Shown: positions 1-11,956, counted from the first letter of the stretch. The stretch: DNA of 64,000 nucleotides from Coptis chinensis (GCA_015680905.1 CM027385.1:25984501-26048500); one strand, 5' to 3'. Notes: generated by a model not told the origin, from the sequence alone. Translations and numbers: made by a program.

Positions 1-1080
1 TGGTCATGCTTTTTATTGTTTTACGGATGGCTACTCGGGCTTTTTCAAATTATTATTGATATTGATGACCAAGAAAAGACTACCTTCACATGTCCCTTTG
101 GAGCGTATGCCTATAAACGAATGCCTTTTGGCCTTTGTAATGCTCACGGTACCTTCCAAATTGTATGCTTCATATATTTAGTGACATGGTAGAAGCTTTA
201 TGGAAGTTTTCATGGATGATTTTTCTATCTATGGGGATTCCTTCACAGACTGTTTGTCTAACCTGTCTAAGGTTTTGACATGGTGTGAAGAAAAGAGCCT
301 CGTTTTAAATTGGGGAAAATGTCATTTCATGGTAAAAAAGGGCATAGTATTAGGTCACATTGTATCTAGTGATGGCATCGAAGTAGATAAGGCCAAACTA
401 GATAAGATAGCGACTCTACCTAAACCACGGACTGTCCGTGATATTAGAAACCTTTCTAGGCCATGCGAGGTTTTATAGGCGGTTTATTAAAGACTTTTTT
501 CGAAAATAGCTAGGCCTTTAACTAATCTGCTTTTGAAAATGCAATCTTTGATTTTAATTTTAAGCGTAAGCGGGCTTTTGAAACTTTAAAAGCCTCCCCT
601 AACCTCTGCACCAATTATCTGACCTCCCGATTGGTCTAAACCTTTCGAACTCATGTGTGATGCTAGTGACTATGCAGTTGGTGCAGTCTTGGGACAAAAA
701 CTAGATAATAAGTCCATAGTTAATTTATTATGCTAGTAAAACCTTAAACGATGCTCAACGGAATTATTCAACTACCGAAAAAGAATTCTTAGCCGTCATT
801 TATGCTTTAGATAAGTTTCGTCCTTATTTGGTTGGTTCTAAAACTTTAGTTTACACGGACCATGCAGCCCTTAAGTACTTTCTTGCAAAGAAGGATGCTA
901 AGCAGAGATTAATCCAATGGATCCTTCTCTTACAAGAGTTCACATTAGAAATAAAGGACAAAAGAGGGGTCGAAAACGTAGTTGCCGACCACTTATCTAG
1001 ACTTACAAACGACGATAATAGTGATTCTGAGTCCATACCGGACTCTTTTCCTGATGAGCATCTGTATGCTATTTTTTCAG
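1..1080 (+). pseudogene. Element A: reverse transcriptase and RNase H part of pol (fossil)
   Basis: Translation shows the reverse-transcriptase block MPFGLCNA, the active-site block FMDDFSIYGDS (the FMDD version of the YxDD box) and the following KCHFM and VLGHIVSSDGIEV blocks of Ty3/gypsy enzymes. The RNase H part follows with [25 protein letters not shown] and VADHLSRL, the usual Ty3/gypsy RNase H landmarks. The enzyme once copied element RNA into DNA. The coding sequence is broken in several places and cannot be active. The start of the domain is cut by the window edge. Confidence 0.9.
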
Positions 1081-1099
1081 CACCATGGTATCTGACATT

Positions 1100-2366
1100 G
1101 TAAATTATTTAGCGGCTGATGTTATGCCTTATAATTGGTCAAGAAATGAGCGTAAAAGTTCTTGGCGAGTTAAGTTATACTCTTGGGATGAGCCCTACCT
1201 TTTAAGTATTGTGCCGATTAGATTATTCATCGTTGTATTCCCGATTGGGAATATAATGAAGTTCTATCGTTCTGCCATGACAAAAAGAGTGTGGTGGCCA
1301 TTTCAGTTGGGATGAAAACAGCCGCTAAAGTTCTTTAATGTGGATTTTATTGGCCTACCCTTTTTAAGGATGCCCAAGTGCATTGCAAGGCGTGTATTAG
1401 TTTTGCAACAACTTGGGCAAATCCATGGCGTAATATGATGCCATTAAATCCAATCTTGATAGTAGAAATTTTTGATGTTTGGGGTATTGATTTCATGGGT
1501 CCCTTCCCTGTTTCCCATGGTTTCATTTATATTCTAGTTGCCGTGGACTCGTGTCTAAATGGATAGAGGCCCTAGCTTGCTTAGCAATGACCATAAAAGA
1601 CTGTTGTATTTTTTATTAAAGAATATATTTTTCTGTCGGTTTGACATTCCTAAAGCCATCATTAGTGATGGTGGAACACATTTTACCAACAGAGTTGTTG
1701 CATCCCTAGTGAAAAAGTATGGAGTTACACACAAAGTAGCAACTCCTTATCATCCACAAACTAGCGGACAAGTAGAAGTTTCTAATAGGAAATCAAAAGA
1801 TTTTAGAAACAAGCTGTAAACCCCGATAGGAAAGATCGGGTCGAAGCATCTATCGGATGCCTTATGGGCGATATAGAACTGCTTTCAAAACTCCTATAGG
1901 TATGTCTCCCTTTAGACTTGTATTTGGAAAACCATGTCATTTGCCCGTTGAATTAGAGCACCGTGCTCGTGGGCTATAAAAACCTTAACTTCAATATTGA
2001 TGAGGCAGGTGTCAAACGCAAGTTGCAATTGAATGAGCTTGAAGAAATCCGTGGCGATTCTTACGATCTCGCGGATTATAAAGCTAACATGAAACGTGTT
2101 CATGATAAGCAAATCTTGCGCCAAAGAGTTTGTGGTCGGGTCAAAGGTCTTGCTTTACAACTCCGTCTACATATTTTCCCGGAAACTAAAACCCGTTGGT
2201 GCGGTCCTTTTAAGTTCTTGAAGTCACCCCCTACGGGGCAATCACCTTGGTAAATCCCAATGACAACGGTACCTTTCAAGTTAATGGTCAACGGTTAAAA
2301 TATTTTCACAAACTTCGTCCCGATGTAGAGGAAGTCCTTTTACGGGACCACATCTATGAGGATTGA
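1100..2366 (+). pseudogene. Element A: integrase part of pol (fossil)
   Basis: After the RNase H comes a zinc-binding region (HCKACISF near 1381), then the catalytic core with [12 protein letters not shown], a block [12 protein letters not shown] and [14 protein letters not shown]. These carry the D, D and E of a retroviral-type integrase. The C-terminal part continues to a terminal stop at 2364-2366, with the same ending seen in copy B. The integrase once inserted element DNA into the genome. It is broken by several changes. Confidence 0.88.
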
Positions 2367-3391
2367 CCTTTGTCATTTGGTGTACTTCCTTCCACTTCCA
2401 TATAGTGGTAAGTGCACCATCCAGTAACGGGCCCTCCCTATGGAGTGTGTGGCTGTAAGTACGGATCCTAAGTCCACGTTTCACATAATTCCGCGTTTTC
2501 CACTTTTGCATGTTTTCTCAGTTTTTGAGTTATGTTCCTCTATGGGGTGAATTATATATTTATTGTTTTTCGTGTTTCTTATAATAAACTAATAAAAAAA
2601 TAAAAAATTCTAAATTGTAGAAATAGCAATCCAACAAGTCTTGGGAATCTGACTTTAAACGACCCACGTTAAAACAAATTTTGTGTTTAAAAATTTGTTT
2701 GGGGGTGGGCGATCGATCTTTCCATCAGTTGCTCGAACTTTCCATTTGTGTTGCTTAGGCCCGATGAGTGTAGTTCAATTGGGTTGGCGTTATCTAAAAC
2801 TTAGATTTCCTTCGTTAAGCATAACTTCGTCAAACACACTTTTTTAGGCGTTTTCCACCTTCATATACGTCACCCATGGTTGGAATTGAGTGTTTTATGG
2901 ATCATTGAATTGGAAATTCTCTCCTGATCATTTCCATAACTCATTCGCCAAAATCGGGCCAGTAACAAAGCGGCAATTTGAATTTGAAATTGTGCGAAAA
3001 ATCGGAAAATTTTGGAATTCAAATTGGGCTTGGGCCCAAACCGCACGCACGTCTGTGCGTCTCCTTCCTTCCCAAAAACGTAGAGTTATTTCCTTTTCCA
3101 ATCCCGCCGGTTACCAAGGTTTAAAACAAACCTTAAACACCAAAATAAAAAAAAAAAAAAAAAGAAAACCTAACTACACCCACGCCAAGTAATTCAATTC
3201 AACTGAAATCTTCTCCAAACCATTACCACCACCTACCCCAACAAATTTTACAACCCCGAAAACAGCATCACCAATTCAAGTCCGAACCTGCCACCGTACC
3301 CACCACCGCTACCACCGTTGTTTCTAGTTGTTTTTCATCAAACTCGCCTCCCCCACAGTCTACAAAACCATTGGTTGTTTCAAAAACTTCA
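2367..3391 (+). other. Element A: noncoding spacer between pol and first accessory ORF, with polypurine-like tract
   Basis: No supported ORF. The stretch contains GTTTGGGGGTGGG at 2697-2709, which resembles the polypurine tract that sits next to the 3' LTR (8030-8043). The same spacer and tract occur in copy B (21960-21972) and copy C (46531-46544). Just before the next ORF there is an A-run (about 3144-3163) and a C/A-rich leader. Confidence 0.7.
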
Positions 3392-4564
3392 ATGGCGCTA
3401 CGACAAAGAATTTTGCGAACGCGTGTTTTACTTCCGACACTGACTTCACACCATTTTACGATCTTGGAGATGATGAGGAGGGATTGAACGGACTGTGGTA
3501 CTCGACTGAGGAATTCTATCACTATGATTTGGTAGAACAGTTTTATAAGAAGCGAGAATTGGAGGGGGATAGGATTTTTATTAAGGTAGCAGGAACGAGG
3601 AGAGAAGTAACGAGACAGTTGTTAGCCGAGCTGTTAGGAATTACGCTTGAAAGCAACCTAGAAATGACCATTCAGGAATCCCAGTATACTGGAGTTCCTG
3701 CTTTGATGAAATATATTATCGTGGAAGGTGAATACAATCCGACATCTCATTGCGTCCGCCAGTAAACCCTGAGAACCAATCAACTGGCTGTAGCTTAGTG
3801 GATTGGTAGGAACATCCTCGGGAAAGACAAAGTCAGCGATATCGGTCTGCAATGTCTGCACATTCTCTGGATTTTGCAAACGAATAAGTATAATTTCTGC
3901 ATCGTCGATTTAATGTTTAATGTGATTAGAGGAGTGGGAAAGAGCTTGGTGCCTCTTCCCGTATTGATCACTAAGATCATGCTCTCCTTTAGAGCTGTTG
4001 CAAAATCTGCTCCTATTAAGATCAAAGTGCATTCTAATGCAAGTATCTATCTGGATTGCATCCAAGAGACTTGGCGTTGTGCGAAGAAAAAAGGTGGTTG
4101 AGTCGGGAGGATGAAAGGGAGGATATGACATGTCCGGATGACGATGCATTAGATAGTTGTAGTTCTAATTTAGAGCGCGTGCAAGTGTTACAAACCGGCT
4201 TGCGTTAGCGTTTATGGTATTTGTGAAGATATCCGAGATAGACAGATTGTAGTACGAAATAAGCAAAGCGAACCTCCGGGCCGAGACTTGAAATGCTCGA
4301 AAAGGGGTCGGGGCGACATCTTGTCTAACATGGAGACTATCCACCAAAGATCACCAAGCCCGGTATCGCGATTTTCGGGACTAAGATGGAAGCCGCGGTA
4401 GCTTGTTCCAAATAGAGATGCTATGACGCATGCCACCCGTGGAGGATTCTGTTTTAGCCGAGTCTGAAAGGCATGAGCGTCGTCGCCGAAGGACAGATGG
4501 TTCAAGCCATTCTCCATCCCAGGGCCAATCTCCATCTCAGGGTCCATCTTCATCACATAACTAG
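3392..4564 (+). pseudogene. Element A: accessory ORF E1 in envelope position (fossil)
   Basis: The ATG at 3392 (MALRQRIL) matches the start of the equivalent ORF in copy B (MALRRRIL, 21275), which is why I chose it. The best block is GLWYSTEEFYHYDLVEQFY followed by a short spacer and IFIKVAGTRREV and LLAELLGI. This pattern (W, L..FY, V.G, L..LLG) resembles the 'putative plant transposon protein' domain (PF20167), by recall, common in plant gypsy elements. The C-terminal part is Arg/Ser-rich and ends at 4564. I see no clear signal peptide or membrane segment, so a real envelope role is not supported. Broken fossil. Confidence 0.6.
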
Positions 4565-5329
4565 GTGTTCACCATCAGTTTGTGTTCGCTGTTATTTCAT
4601 GATTTTGTTTTATTAGTTGGATTTTAATTCAGTTGTTAAATTTAAATATTAAGGTGTTTGTTTTATGTTGTTTGGTTTTAAATTTTAGTTTTAATATAAT
4701 TGGTTATTTTCGAGTTCTGCTTGTTTTTATCATTAATCCCACCTTCCCGACTTGTTTGGGGGTGGTAATATTTATACCGAGCATAATTCGTTATATGATC
4801 ATCTGCTGTAAAATTGTCTTGGAGGAAAGGTTGATAATTCGGCCGATATCGGCATATCTATGATTTGTGTGGTGCTAGCATGAAATCTAGGAGGGTTTAG
4901 AAGTTACTATTCTAAATCCAGTATGAAAGACACCAGGATTTTTAGAAAATCAAGAAGATGGTTTGTTTCCGTTTTTGGGTTTGGAATTTTTCTATTTCCG
5001 GAAATTGCCTTAAAACAATTTGGGAACTTGCCGATTCGTTTTGGAAGCTCAGAACCTATTTAAACTCCCTTCATTCTACACTAACAAACCACACTACACC
5101 CCACCATCATCCCTCACCTGCGCCCTGTACACTTTCAGCAAGTTTACTCAGAGCGCGACCCGCGCCCTCCTTGAGCGCGACTTGTGCCCAAACACTGTAA
5201 TTCTAAAATCCCATGAGCGCGACCGCTCCCAAAGCGAGCGCACCTGTGCCCTGCCATCTGTAAACACGGAAATTCCAATTTTCTGAGGGTCATTCCAGGA
5301 TTTTTGGAACTGTTCAAAGAGTCGTTGAG
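4565..5329 (+). other. Element A: spacer between E1 and E2 with polypurine-like tract and GC-rich boxes
   Basis: No supported ORF. It contains a second polypurine-like tract at 4754-4765 (GTTTGGGGGTGG) and, from about 5152 to 5262, several copies of a GC-rich box close to GAGCGCACCTGCGCCC. The boxes stand out against the AT-rich surroundings and lie just upstream of the E2 start codon. Equivalent boxes lie at the same place in copies B and C. Confidence 0.65.
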
Positions 5330-6243
5330 ATGACATCTCCTATAGTCATACCTGAACAGTCTTTCGAAGACGTGTTGGGAACCGAGACCTATGGACATTG
5401 GTTCCGACACAGGATCCTGCAGTTAGGATGGCGTCATCTACTGGTAAGTGATGACGATTCATATTCACCACAACTTACTGCTTATTTCTACGACCACATT
5501 AAATTCTATTGTAATCAGGATGGAGAACAAGAATTCTCCGTCGTAGTTGATGACACGACACATAAATTCAATAAAAATGTAGTCGCTTTAGTTTCAGGAT
5601 TACTAATACCTGATCCTGTTCACACATGGGCATATATGACAGATAATGCATACCTTTATGATTATACATATTTCCATGAGTATTATGGGGGAGGGGTATT
5701 TCGAGTAATGGACCAGGGGCGATATAGCATTGCCCTTGGTAGCCTTTCCCTAAACGTAGGCACCACCATATTATTCATCCCGATGAATATTTTGGGGAAT
5801 GGCGTTCATTTCTGCAAACGATCTTCTTTGGTGACATTTTCCTCGCTTTAGCTGAGGGATGTCGCCGATAAGACATTCCCCGAGTTTTAGTCGCTAGTCT
5901 TAAGAGAGCCCAAAATATGAGGCGTAAGTATCTTCTTATGCCTGTTTTGGTAAGCCGCATCATGCGTAGTTGTTTACGTGATACGTGCACAATTCCGCAG
6001 TTGGAAAAGGGTTGAAGTCATGAGACCCACCAATTGGGTGGTTAAGCTCATTCGCGAATAATGACTTGGCGGGATGGCGGGTGCGACCTCATTTGGTTAG
6101 CCCGTACATCCCATTAGACATAATAACAACTTAAACAGGTTAGCATTAGTAGATGATAAATGGCGGCAAGCTTGGCAAGTTATAATGGACTTGGCGGGGA
6201 TGTGAAGGAACCTCATCTCTTTAATGAGGAGGAGGATGTTTAA
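5330..6243 (+). pseudogene. Element A: accessory ORF E2 in envelope position (fossil)
   Basis: It starts with MTSPIVIPEQSFEDVLGTE at 5330, a start shared with copy B (19228) and nearly shared with C (MTAPRITPEQSFEDLF, 47877). The core has LGWRHLLVSDDD, LTAYFYDHI, FSVVVDD and a loop YDYTYFHEYYGGGVFRV. The W, L..FYD, V.V order again fits the putative plant transposon protein domain. It ends in an acidic tail (EEEDV) at 6243. The function is unknown. The presence of E2 in all three copies shows it belongs to the family and is not a chance ORF. Broken fossil. Confidence 0.65.
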
Positions 6244-8043
6244 AGCGGGGAGATAAGGTAAGTTTTAAGTTTTGTTATTATGCGCTTATGTCCAAAGCAA
6301 TTTAATTACATTAACCCCATAATGGGTGGAACTCTTATAGAGTTCGCGTCGGTATTTTATTTCCTATATTAGTATGTTCTAACCTTGTTTTGCGGATGTT
6401 CCGAAATTTCATGCGTTTCCATAGTATTTTTTCTACCCTCTTTATTTAAATGCTTTGAGGACAAAGCATGCTTCTTGTTTGGGGGCATAGAAACACGCGT
6501 AATTAAGGCATCTGTTAGGATATAGATATGTATAATATGCATTTGTTTTCAAGTTAAAATTTTCAAAAATATAAATAAATAAGGTTATGCTATACACTTA
6601 GGAATATTGGTATTGTTTTCTTTCTCTATGCTCTTAACAATCTAGAAGTCTCCATGTAGCTTTTGCATCAGAATAATTGTTAGAAACTTAGGTTAATATG
6701 TAGGTAATAATCTTTGCATCTATCCATAAATATATTACATGAGTATCTATGACTGTTAGCAGTAAGTTTTTGAAATCTAGGCTAGAGTACTTATTCTACA
6801 AATCCTGTGAGAATATAGCCTAAAACCTTATATGAGCGAAACATTTGAGAAATGACACAAGGGAGAAGTAAAATCCGGATAGAGAAATCACACGTCCACT
6901 TGCTTGATCACTATGCCGTATCCTAAGTGAGAATTTAGGCCCTCTTTGGATCGATATAGCCAGAAATTCAAACCTATCAATTATTTTCCGCTAGTCGCCC
7001 CTCTGAGCCTTTCTTTAGCCTTTCATAACCCACAAATCCTTTCCCCTGTTACAAAAACAAAACAAAATAAATAAAAAAATAAACCTACCCAATTTAGAAT
7101 AAGTCTGAGAATAGAATGAGGAAGAAAGAAGAAGAGAAAAACCGGTGTAAACAAAAGTTAGTTAATTGCTTCAGAAAAGAAGTTTCCATCCAAAGAATAG
7201 AAAAAGAAAAATAGAAATAAAATAAAAACTCCGAAAAAATAGAATAAAAGGAGTTAAAAGCCAAAGAAAAAGAAAAAAAAATATGGCTAAGGATGGAAAC
7301 AAAGTGTTGAAGCAAAAGTAAATAACAAGGTTTTCTCTAAGTTACATAATATGAAGACTCTACTATCTCAGACTTGTCCTTTTGAATATCCATTTCCTTC
7401 CTTCTTAAACCATCTCCTAATCCCCATGACACCTAATAAAGACCTCTAGCTCAATTAGGAATAGGTTAGTGTGATAGTAAGTTGCAGATGTGTTTGATCG
7501 ACCCGCTTTCCTTGTTGTCATTAAGATTGTAAGGTAAAGTGTGCCCTGCCTGCTTTGAGTATGAAAACTTGAGCAGAAAAATCGAGTGGTTTTGTCTTGA
7601 CATTTATATGAGGACCTACTTAAGGACGCTATTCCGAGTTTTCAGAAACGAACCTGCTAGGCATTTCATAGTATTACTCATAGTATATATATTTGTATCA
7701 TAGATGATAGATTATTATGCATATATTAGTTTAGGTTTTTGACTTGGTTATTCTTATTCAATTGCTAGTGAGATGTATAGATAGTTGAGACATGAATGAG
7801 GAAACAATAGTTTTATTTCTTAGTCGTTGTAGTATATATGAAGTTTGTGAGTACCTTCACTGGAAAACTCTCATGAGGCTATAACTCGTCCACTAGGGAA
7901 TTCCTAGTGGTTTAAAGCCTTTTGCATATGGTCAATGCAATCGCGACTCAGTAAACGAGAGTAGTTAGAACTCCATTTTTGGTCACTTATTCTAATTTCT
8001 CATCTTTGCTTGAGGACAAGAAAAATGCTGTTTGGGGGTGGTT
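6244..8043 (+). other. Element A: long noncoding 3' region and polypurine tract
   Basis: This is about 1.8 kb without a supported gene, and it is conserved in copies B (16492-18314, minus) and C (48768-50377). It has a polypurine-like tract at 6477-6485 preceded by TTTGAGGACAAAGCATGC, an A/G-rich stretch at 7100-7290, and the true polypurine tract GTTTGGGGGTGGTT at 8030-8043, preceded by CTTGAGGACAAG and directly abutting the LTR. The tract primes plus-strand DNA synthesis in this family. Confidence 0.75.
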
Positions 8044-9524
8044 TGATAAGAGCCCAAAACTGTAATTTTAACCCTGTAATAGTCATACTATTAGACCAAT
8101 TATGTGAGTAATAATTAAGAGTTAACACTGATTACGAGTTTTTATGCATTTCAGGCTTATGAGTCCATTATGTGCAGAAATGTGCCACTTTAGCGAGATA
8201 AAGGAGCAAAGGTCGGTTACTAAGGAGTTCCGTGATTAAAGGCCAAGATTCAAGAAGACAAAGCCTTTGTAAAGCCCGGTCAAAAGCTGAAAAGTCGACG
8301 CCGGGCGAAAAGCTTGACACACAAGTCGATGAGAACTTCGAAGGCCGTATCTTTGGACTCAGACCTCGGAATGGGGCCTACCTTATGTCAAAACAACCGG
8401 CTCGGAAAGAGCTTTCCAATGGTCTAAGCCTTGGCCCAATCAGAGGAGCAAAAGTGGACGAAAAGTCTGTTGAAGCCAACTGCAGCTGAAGAGGCCTTTT
8501 TGGACTGAAAGAATTGGGTTTTGGGCCTAATTCTCTGGCCCAAAACATGGCTCCAAGCCCATGCACGATTTTTGGATCTGGACATATAAAAACAAAAGCT
8601 TAACTCTTTGTTAATGGTAGCTAGTTAGACCTAAAAATAGAGATTAATTCTAGATCTAGTTTTCAGTAGATTAATTAAGTTTAGTTCCATTTTCAATTCT
8701 TGTTTTAGATTTAGTCTTTGAATCATTGTTCTTGATTGATTAGATAAATAAAATAGTTATTTTGTCAATTTCGATTTTTGTCATTTCAATTTATAGATCT
8801 AGTTTTAATTCTTGTTGATTATCATTTCGTAGTTTAAATAGATTGAAACATTGTTAGTTAATTTAGTTAAGTTAGAGTTTTAATATGACGTGTAGTTATA
8901 ATTCAATGGGAAATGATGGGTTGATGACTCAAGGCTAAAACCTCCATTAGAGGGGTTGATGAAGCTTTGATGAAAACTTAGTTGTATAGTGTAGAGTCGT
9001 TGTAGAATCTATTCCACTCTAGAAGGTCGTGATTCGCCATGAGAATGGGTGGACGACCTCACATGCTAGTTAGTATTTGGTAGAAATGCCATGAACACTA
9101 GGGATTAGAACTCGAATTTCTTGCTGTAAGAATGTAAGAATCGAGATACAAGAATCTATGCTAGGTTATTAAATTGGATTCGAGGTGGAATCAATTCCCC
9201 TCTAATTCTTTATCTAGATTAAAAAACAACCATATTTCCATAGCATTCGTAGTTTAAATTCAACATAATCAATTTCATATTGTATCGTAGTATAACACCC
9301 TTCGTAAAGCTCTCATTAGACTTAAGACCGATTAATTAGACATAGAAAACATTCCATGCTAGAGAACTAGGAGTGGAATGAATTTGTTACTCCACTCTAT
9401 TTCGATAGAATTGACAGTAGAAAACTTTGATAAGCAATCTAGCATCGATAAAAGTTTTAGTTTACTTACGTTTTGAGTTTTATCGTTCATTTCGTAGGTA
9501 AACTATCATTTTTATGTGTTATCA
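8044..9524 (+). repeat. Element A: LTR, 1481 bp
   Basis: It starts TGATAAGAGCCCAAAACTG right after a polypurine tract and ends TTTATGTGTTATCA. These are the same ends as the LTRs of copies B and C. By position it is the 3' LTR of A. It is followed at 9525 by ATGGCGCC, which looks like the start of a tRNA-type primer-binding site (see findings). The paired 5' LTR is outside the window, so its age cannot be read. Confidence 0.92.
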
Positions 9525-9668
9525 ATGGCGCCTTAATTCAAAAACGGATATAAGCAAACATGATACGGTGCAGCGCCAGTAAAGGAAGGGCACCGTACCT
9601 GCTTTTCTTTAATTTGGCCCGGTGCACCCTTTTGGATAAAGCAAACCCGGTTTTTTACCAATCTGACC

Positions 9669-9732
<64 letters not shown>

Positions 9733-10429
9733 TTTTTCCGCAAGTGAGAAACGACGGTATTATACGGGCGAAAGATAATCGAGAAGAAAAAACTGGATGA
9801 CGATCGTAGATACGGTGAGGTGGAAAAAAGGTGACAAATACAACGAACACACAACGCCACGACGATGGTCACTTAAAGAATTACGGAAAATACTAGTACT
9901 CGAGAGATTTGAGATGGACGAAGTGTATGAATTTGAAACGAAAGTCGAAGAAGATGAAGTAGTAATGACTTACTCACAATTAAGTTGCGGAAGTGCAATT
10001 CCGTTAAGCAAAGAAATTGCGCAATAATTGAGTTATATTGGGCTGCCGAAGAAGACGGAGAAAAGTTTGGAGAATATGACAAAGCGGTGGCAAAAAAATC
10101 GACAGCATGAAACAGGTATGTCAGTATTTTTTTTTTCACAGTTAGCTTCACATTTTGGTTAAGTCTAAAAGACTAACGAAAAGATTTGTATTTGCGTCGC
10201 AGGTTGAAACAGCGGAATTACGAGCAAAAGATATTGACGAAAAGTTTCGAACGGAAAGATCACAATGCTGTAGAAAAAATAATAATAAAGAAGCTGAATA
10301 AAGTTTTAAACCTTAGAAAGTTAACGTAATCACGCAATTTTTTGCCGCCGACGGAGAAACGACGGTTATGCGAGCCTCGGACGTTTAAGCCGAAAAGTTC
10401 GGCTTAATGCCTTAGAAAAATAATGAAGC
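9525..10429. other. Noncoding stretch with TA microsatellite; no gene recognised
   Basis: The region holds a TA microsatellite at 9671-9725 followed by a T-run. There is a 76-codon open frame on the plus strand at 9797-10027 that I do not recognise and would not call a gene. From about 10200 there are diverged forerunners of the 71-bp repeat that starts at 10430. It may be the 3' untranslated part of the Tat-like element, but no marker proves it. Confidence 0.5.
9671..9725. repeat. (TA)n microsatellite
   Basis: About 27 uninterrupted TA units followed by a run of T. Frames here give only alternating Tyr-Ile and are not genes. Confidence 0.97.
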
Positions 10430-10977
10430 TATCAAAAATTTCACTTGGTAAATTTCTCGTAGAAAGATCGGCGAGAATGCCTTAGAAAAAAATAATGATC
10501 TTGTGAAAAATTTTCGCCGGAAAATTTTTCGAGAAAGATCGACACAATGCCATAAAAAATAATGATCTTGACGAAAATTTTAAACCGGAAAATTTTTCGA
10601 GAAAAGATCGGCACAATTCCATAGAAAAAATAATGACGATGACGAAAATTTTCGCTCGGAAATTTTTTTGTAGAAAGATCGGCACAATGCCTTAGAAAAA
10701 ATAATGAAGCTGACAAAAATTTTCGCTCGGAAATTTTTTTGGAGAAAGATCGGCACAATGCCTTAGAAAAAAATAATGAAGGCCGAAAATTTTAAAATTG
10801 GAAAAATTTTTAGGTAGAAAAGATCGACACAATGCCTTAGAAAAATAATGAAGTCGGAATTTTAAAATTTTTAAACGGAAATTTTTGGAGAAAGATCGGC
10901 ACAATGCCATAGAAAAAATAATGACGCTGACGAAAATTTTTGCTCGGAAAATTTTTCGTAGAAAGATCGGTACAATT
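10430..10977. repeat. Tandem repeat, about 71-bp unit, 7-8 copies
   Basis: The landmark GAAAGATCGGCACAATGCC recurs at roughly 10460, 10529, 10602, 10674, 10744, 10817, 10891 and 10961. Units are 69-74 bp long and moderately diverged, each with AGAAAAAATAATGA and an A/T-rich arm. On the minus strand they give repetitive frames that I take as artefacts. Tandem repeats of this kind are known in the 3' untranslated region of Tat/Ogre elements. Confidence 0.9.
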
Positions 10978-11313
10978 TAAAAAAAAAAAAACAGAAGATA
11001 GTTAACCGAAAGCACTAGCGAAACGAATGCAGATTTCGAAGAAGAAAACGAAGATTTAATAGAGCGACCGTAAGACAATTGAGAGAGACAATTGATTAGG
11101 TAATTGTGTGAATGTAATACCATAGAGCTAAAACTTCTTTTGATGAAAAATAAAAATAAAGATGGGTTTGCTATTGAATATTGTTGTTGTGTCAGATAAC
11201 ATATTTGCGGAAAACTGACAATGTTGTAGATTTATGTAATTGAAATGAAATAGAACGAGATGCCCCCATGTAGAGAAAAATACCCCCAATGCGTACTTAA
11301 CTTTGCAAAATTA
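10978..11313. other. Unique AT-rich spacer between two tandem-repeat blocks
   Basis: No ORF, repeat or known motif is seen in this stretch apart from an A-run at its start. Confidence 0.5.
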
Positions 11314-11956
11314 GGCTAAGCGAGCATAAAAACGTTCAAATTTAGGCTGACGAAGCTAAACGTGGTAACCTCGTCAGATTTTGTCGGAACGATAGTAATG
11401 GACTAAGCGAGCGTAAAAGCGTTCAAACTTAGGACCGACAAAGTTAAATCACGATAACCGTCGCGATTTTTGTCGTAGCGATATTAACGAAATAAACGAG
11501 CGTAAAAACGTTCAAATTTAGACTAGCGAAGTTAAACGTAGTAACTTCGTTAGATTTTGTCGTAGCGATAGTAATGAGTAAGCGACCGTAAAAAACGTTC
11601 AAACTTAGACTGACAAAGTTAAATGTGGTAACTTTCTTAGATTTTTTTTCGTAATGATAGTAATGAACTAAGCGAGCATAAAAGTGTTCAAACTTAGACT
11701 GACAAAGCTAAATGTGGTAACTTCGTCAGATTTTTTTAATGATAGTAATGAACTAAGCGAGCGTAAAAGCGTTCAAACTTAGACTGACAAAGCTAAATAT
11801 GGTAACTTCGTCAGATTTTTTCGTAATGATAGTAATGAACTAAGCGAGCGTAAATGCGTTCAAACTTAGACTGACAAAGCTAAATGTGGTAACTTCGTCA
11901 GATTTTTTCGTAATGGTAGTAATGAATTAAGCGAGTGTAAAAACGTTCAAACTTAG
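11314..11956. repeat. Tandem repeat, about 87-bp unit, 7-8 copies
   Basis: The landmark TAAGCGAGCGTAAAAGCGTT recurs about every 86-90 bases from 11318 to 11930, followed in each unit by CAAACTTAGACTGACAAAGC and TGGTAACTTCGTCAGATTTT. The units nearest 11956 are most alike and the ones nearest 11318 most diverged. The block abuts the end of the Tat-like RNase H frame. Confidence 0.93.

Larger units (their letters stand above)
1..9524 (+). mobile_element. Athila-like Ty3/gypsy element A, 3' part (5' end outside window)
   Basis: The parts read in the order of an Athila-lineage retrotransposon: reverse transcriptase, RNase H, integrase, two accessory ORFs in the position where Athila carries an envelope-like gene, a long noncoding stretch, a polypurine tract and a 1.48-kb LTR. 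The 5' LTR, gag and protease would lie to the left of the window. It is a broken fossil with many breaks across the coding parts. It is close in sequence and layout to copy B (15017-29981) and more distant from copy C (30466-51862). Confidence 0.93.

Noticed and set aside
3328-6243. E1 and E2 as host genes or true envelope proteins
   Set aside because: They recur at the same place in several Athila copies, so they belong to the element; no signal peptide, membrane anchor or glycosylation-rich ectodomain was seen.
7094-7315. Minus-strand frame rich in Phe and Ser, membrane-like
   Set aside because: It is the reverse of an A/G-rich noncoding stretch of element A; the matching frames in B (17241-17520) have the same cause.
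9533-9872. Open frames with long Tyr-Ile runs on both strands
   Set aside because: They are translations of the TA microsatellite and its T-run, not genes.
10441-10910. Minus-strand frames rich in Phe, Ser and Arg with repeats
   Set aside because: They follow the 71-bp tandem repeat; no family resemblance and noncoding context.
10430-11956. Regular repeats resembling a CRISPR array
   Set aside because: Units are directly tandem and diverged without unique spacers, and the DNA is plant nuclear.
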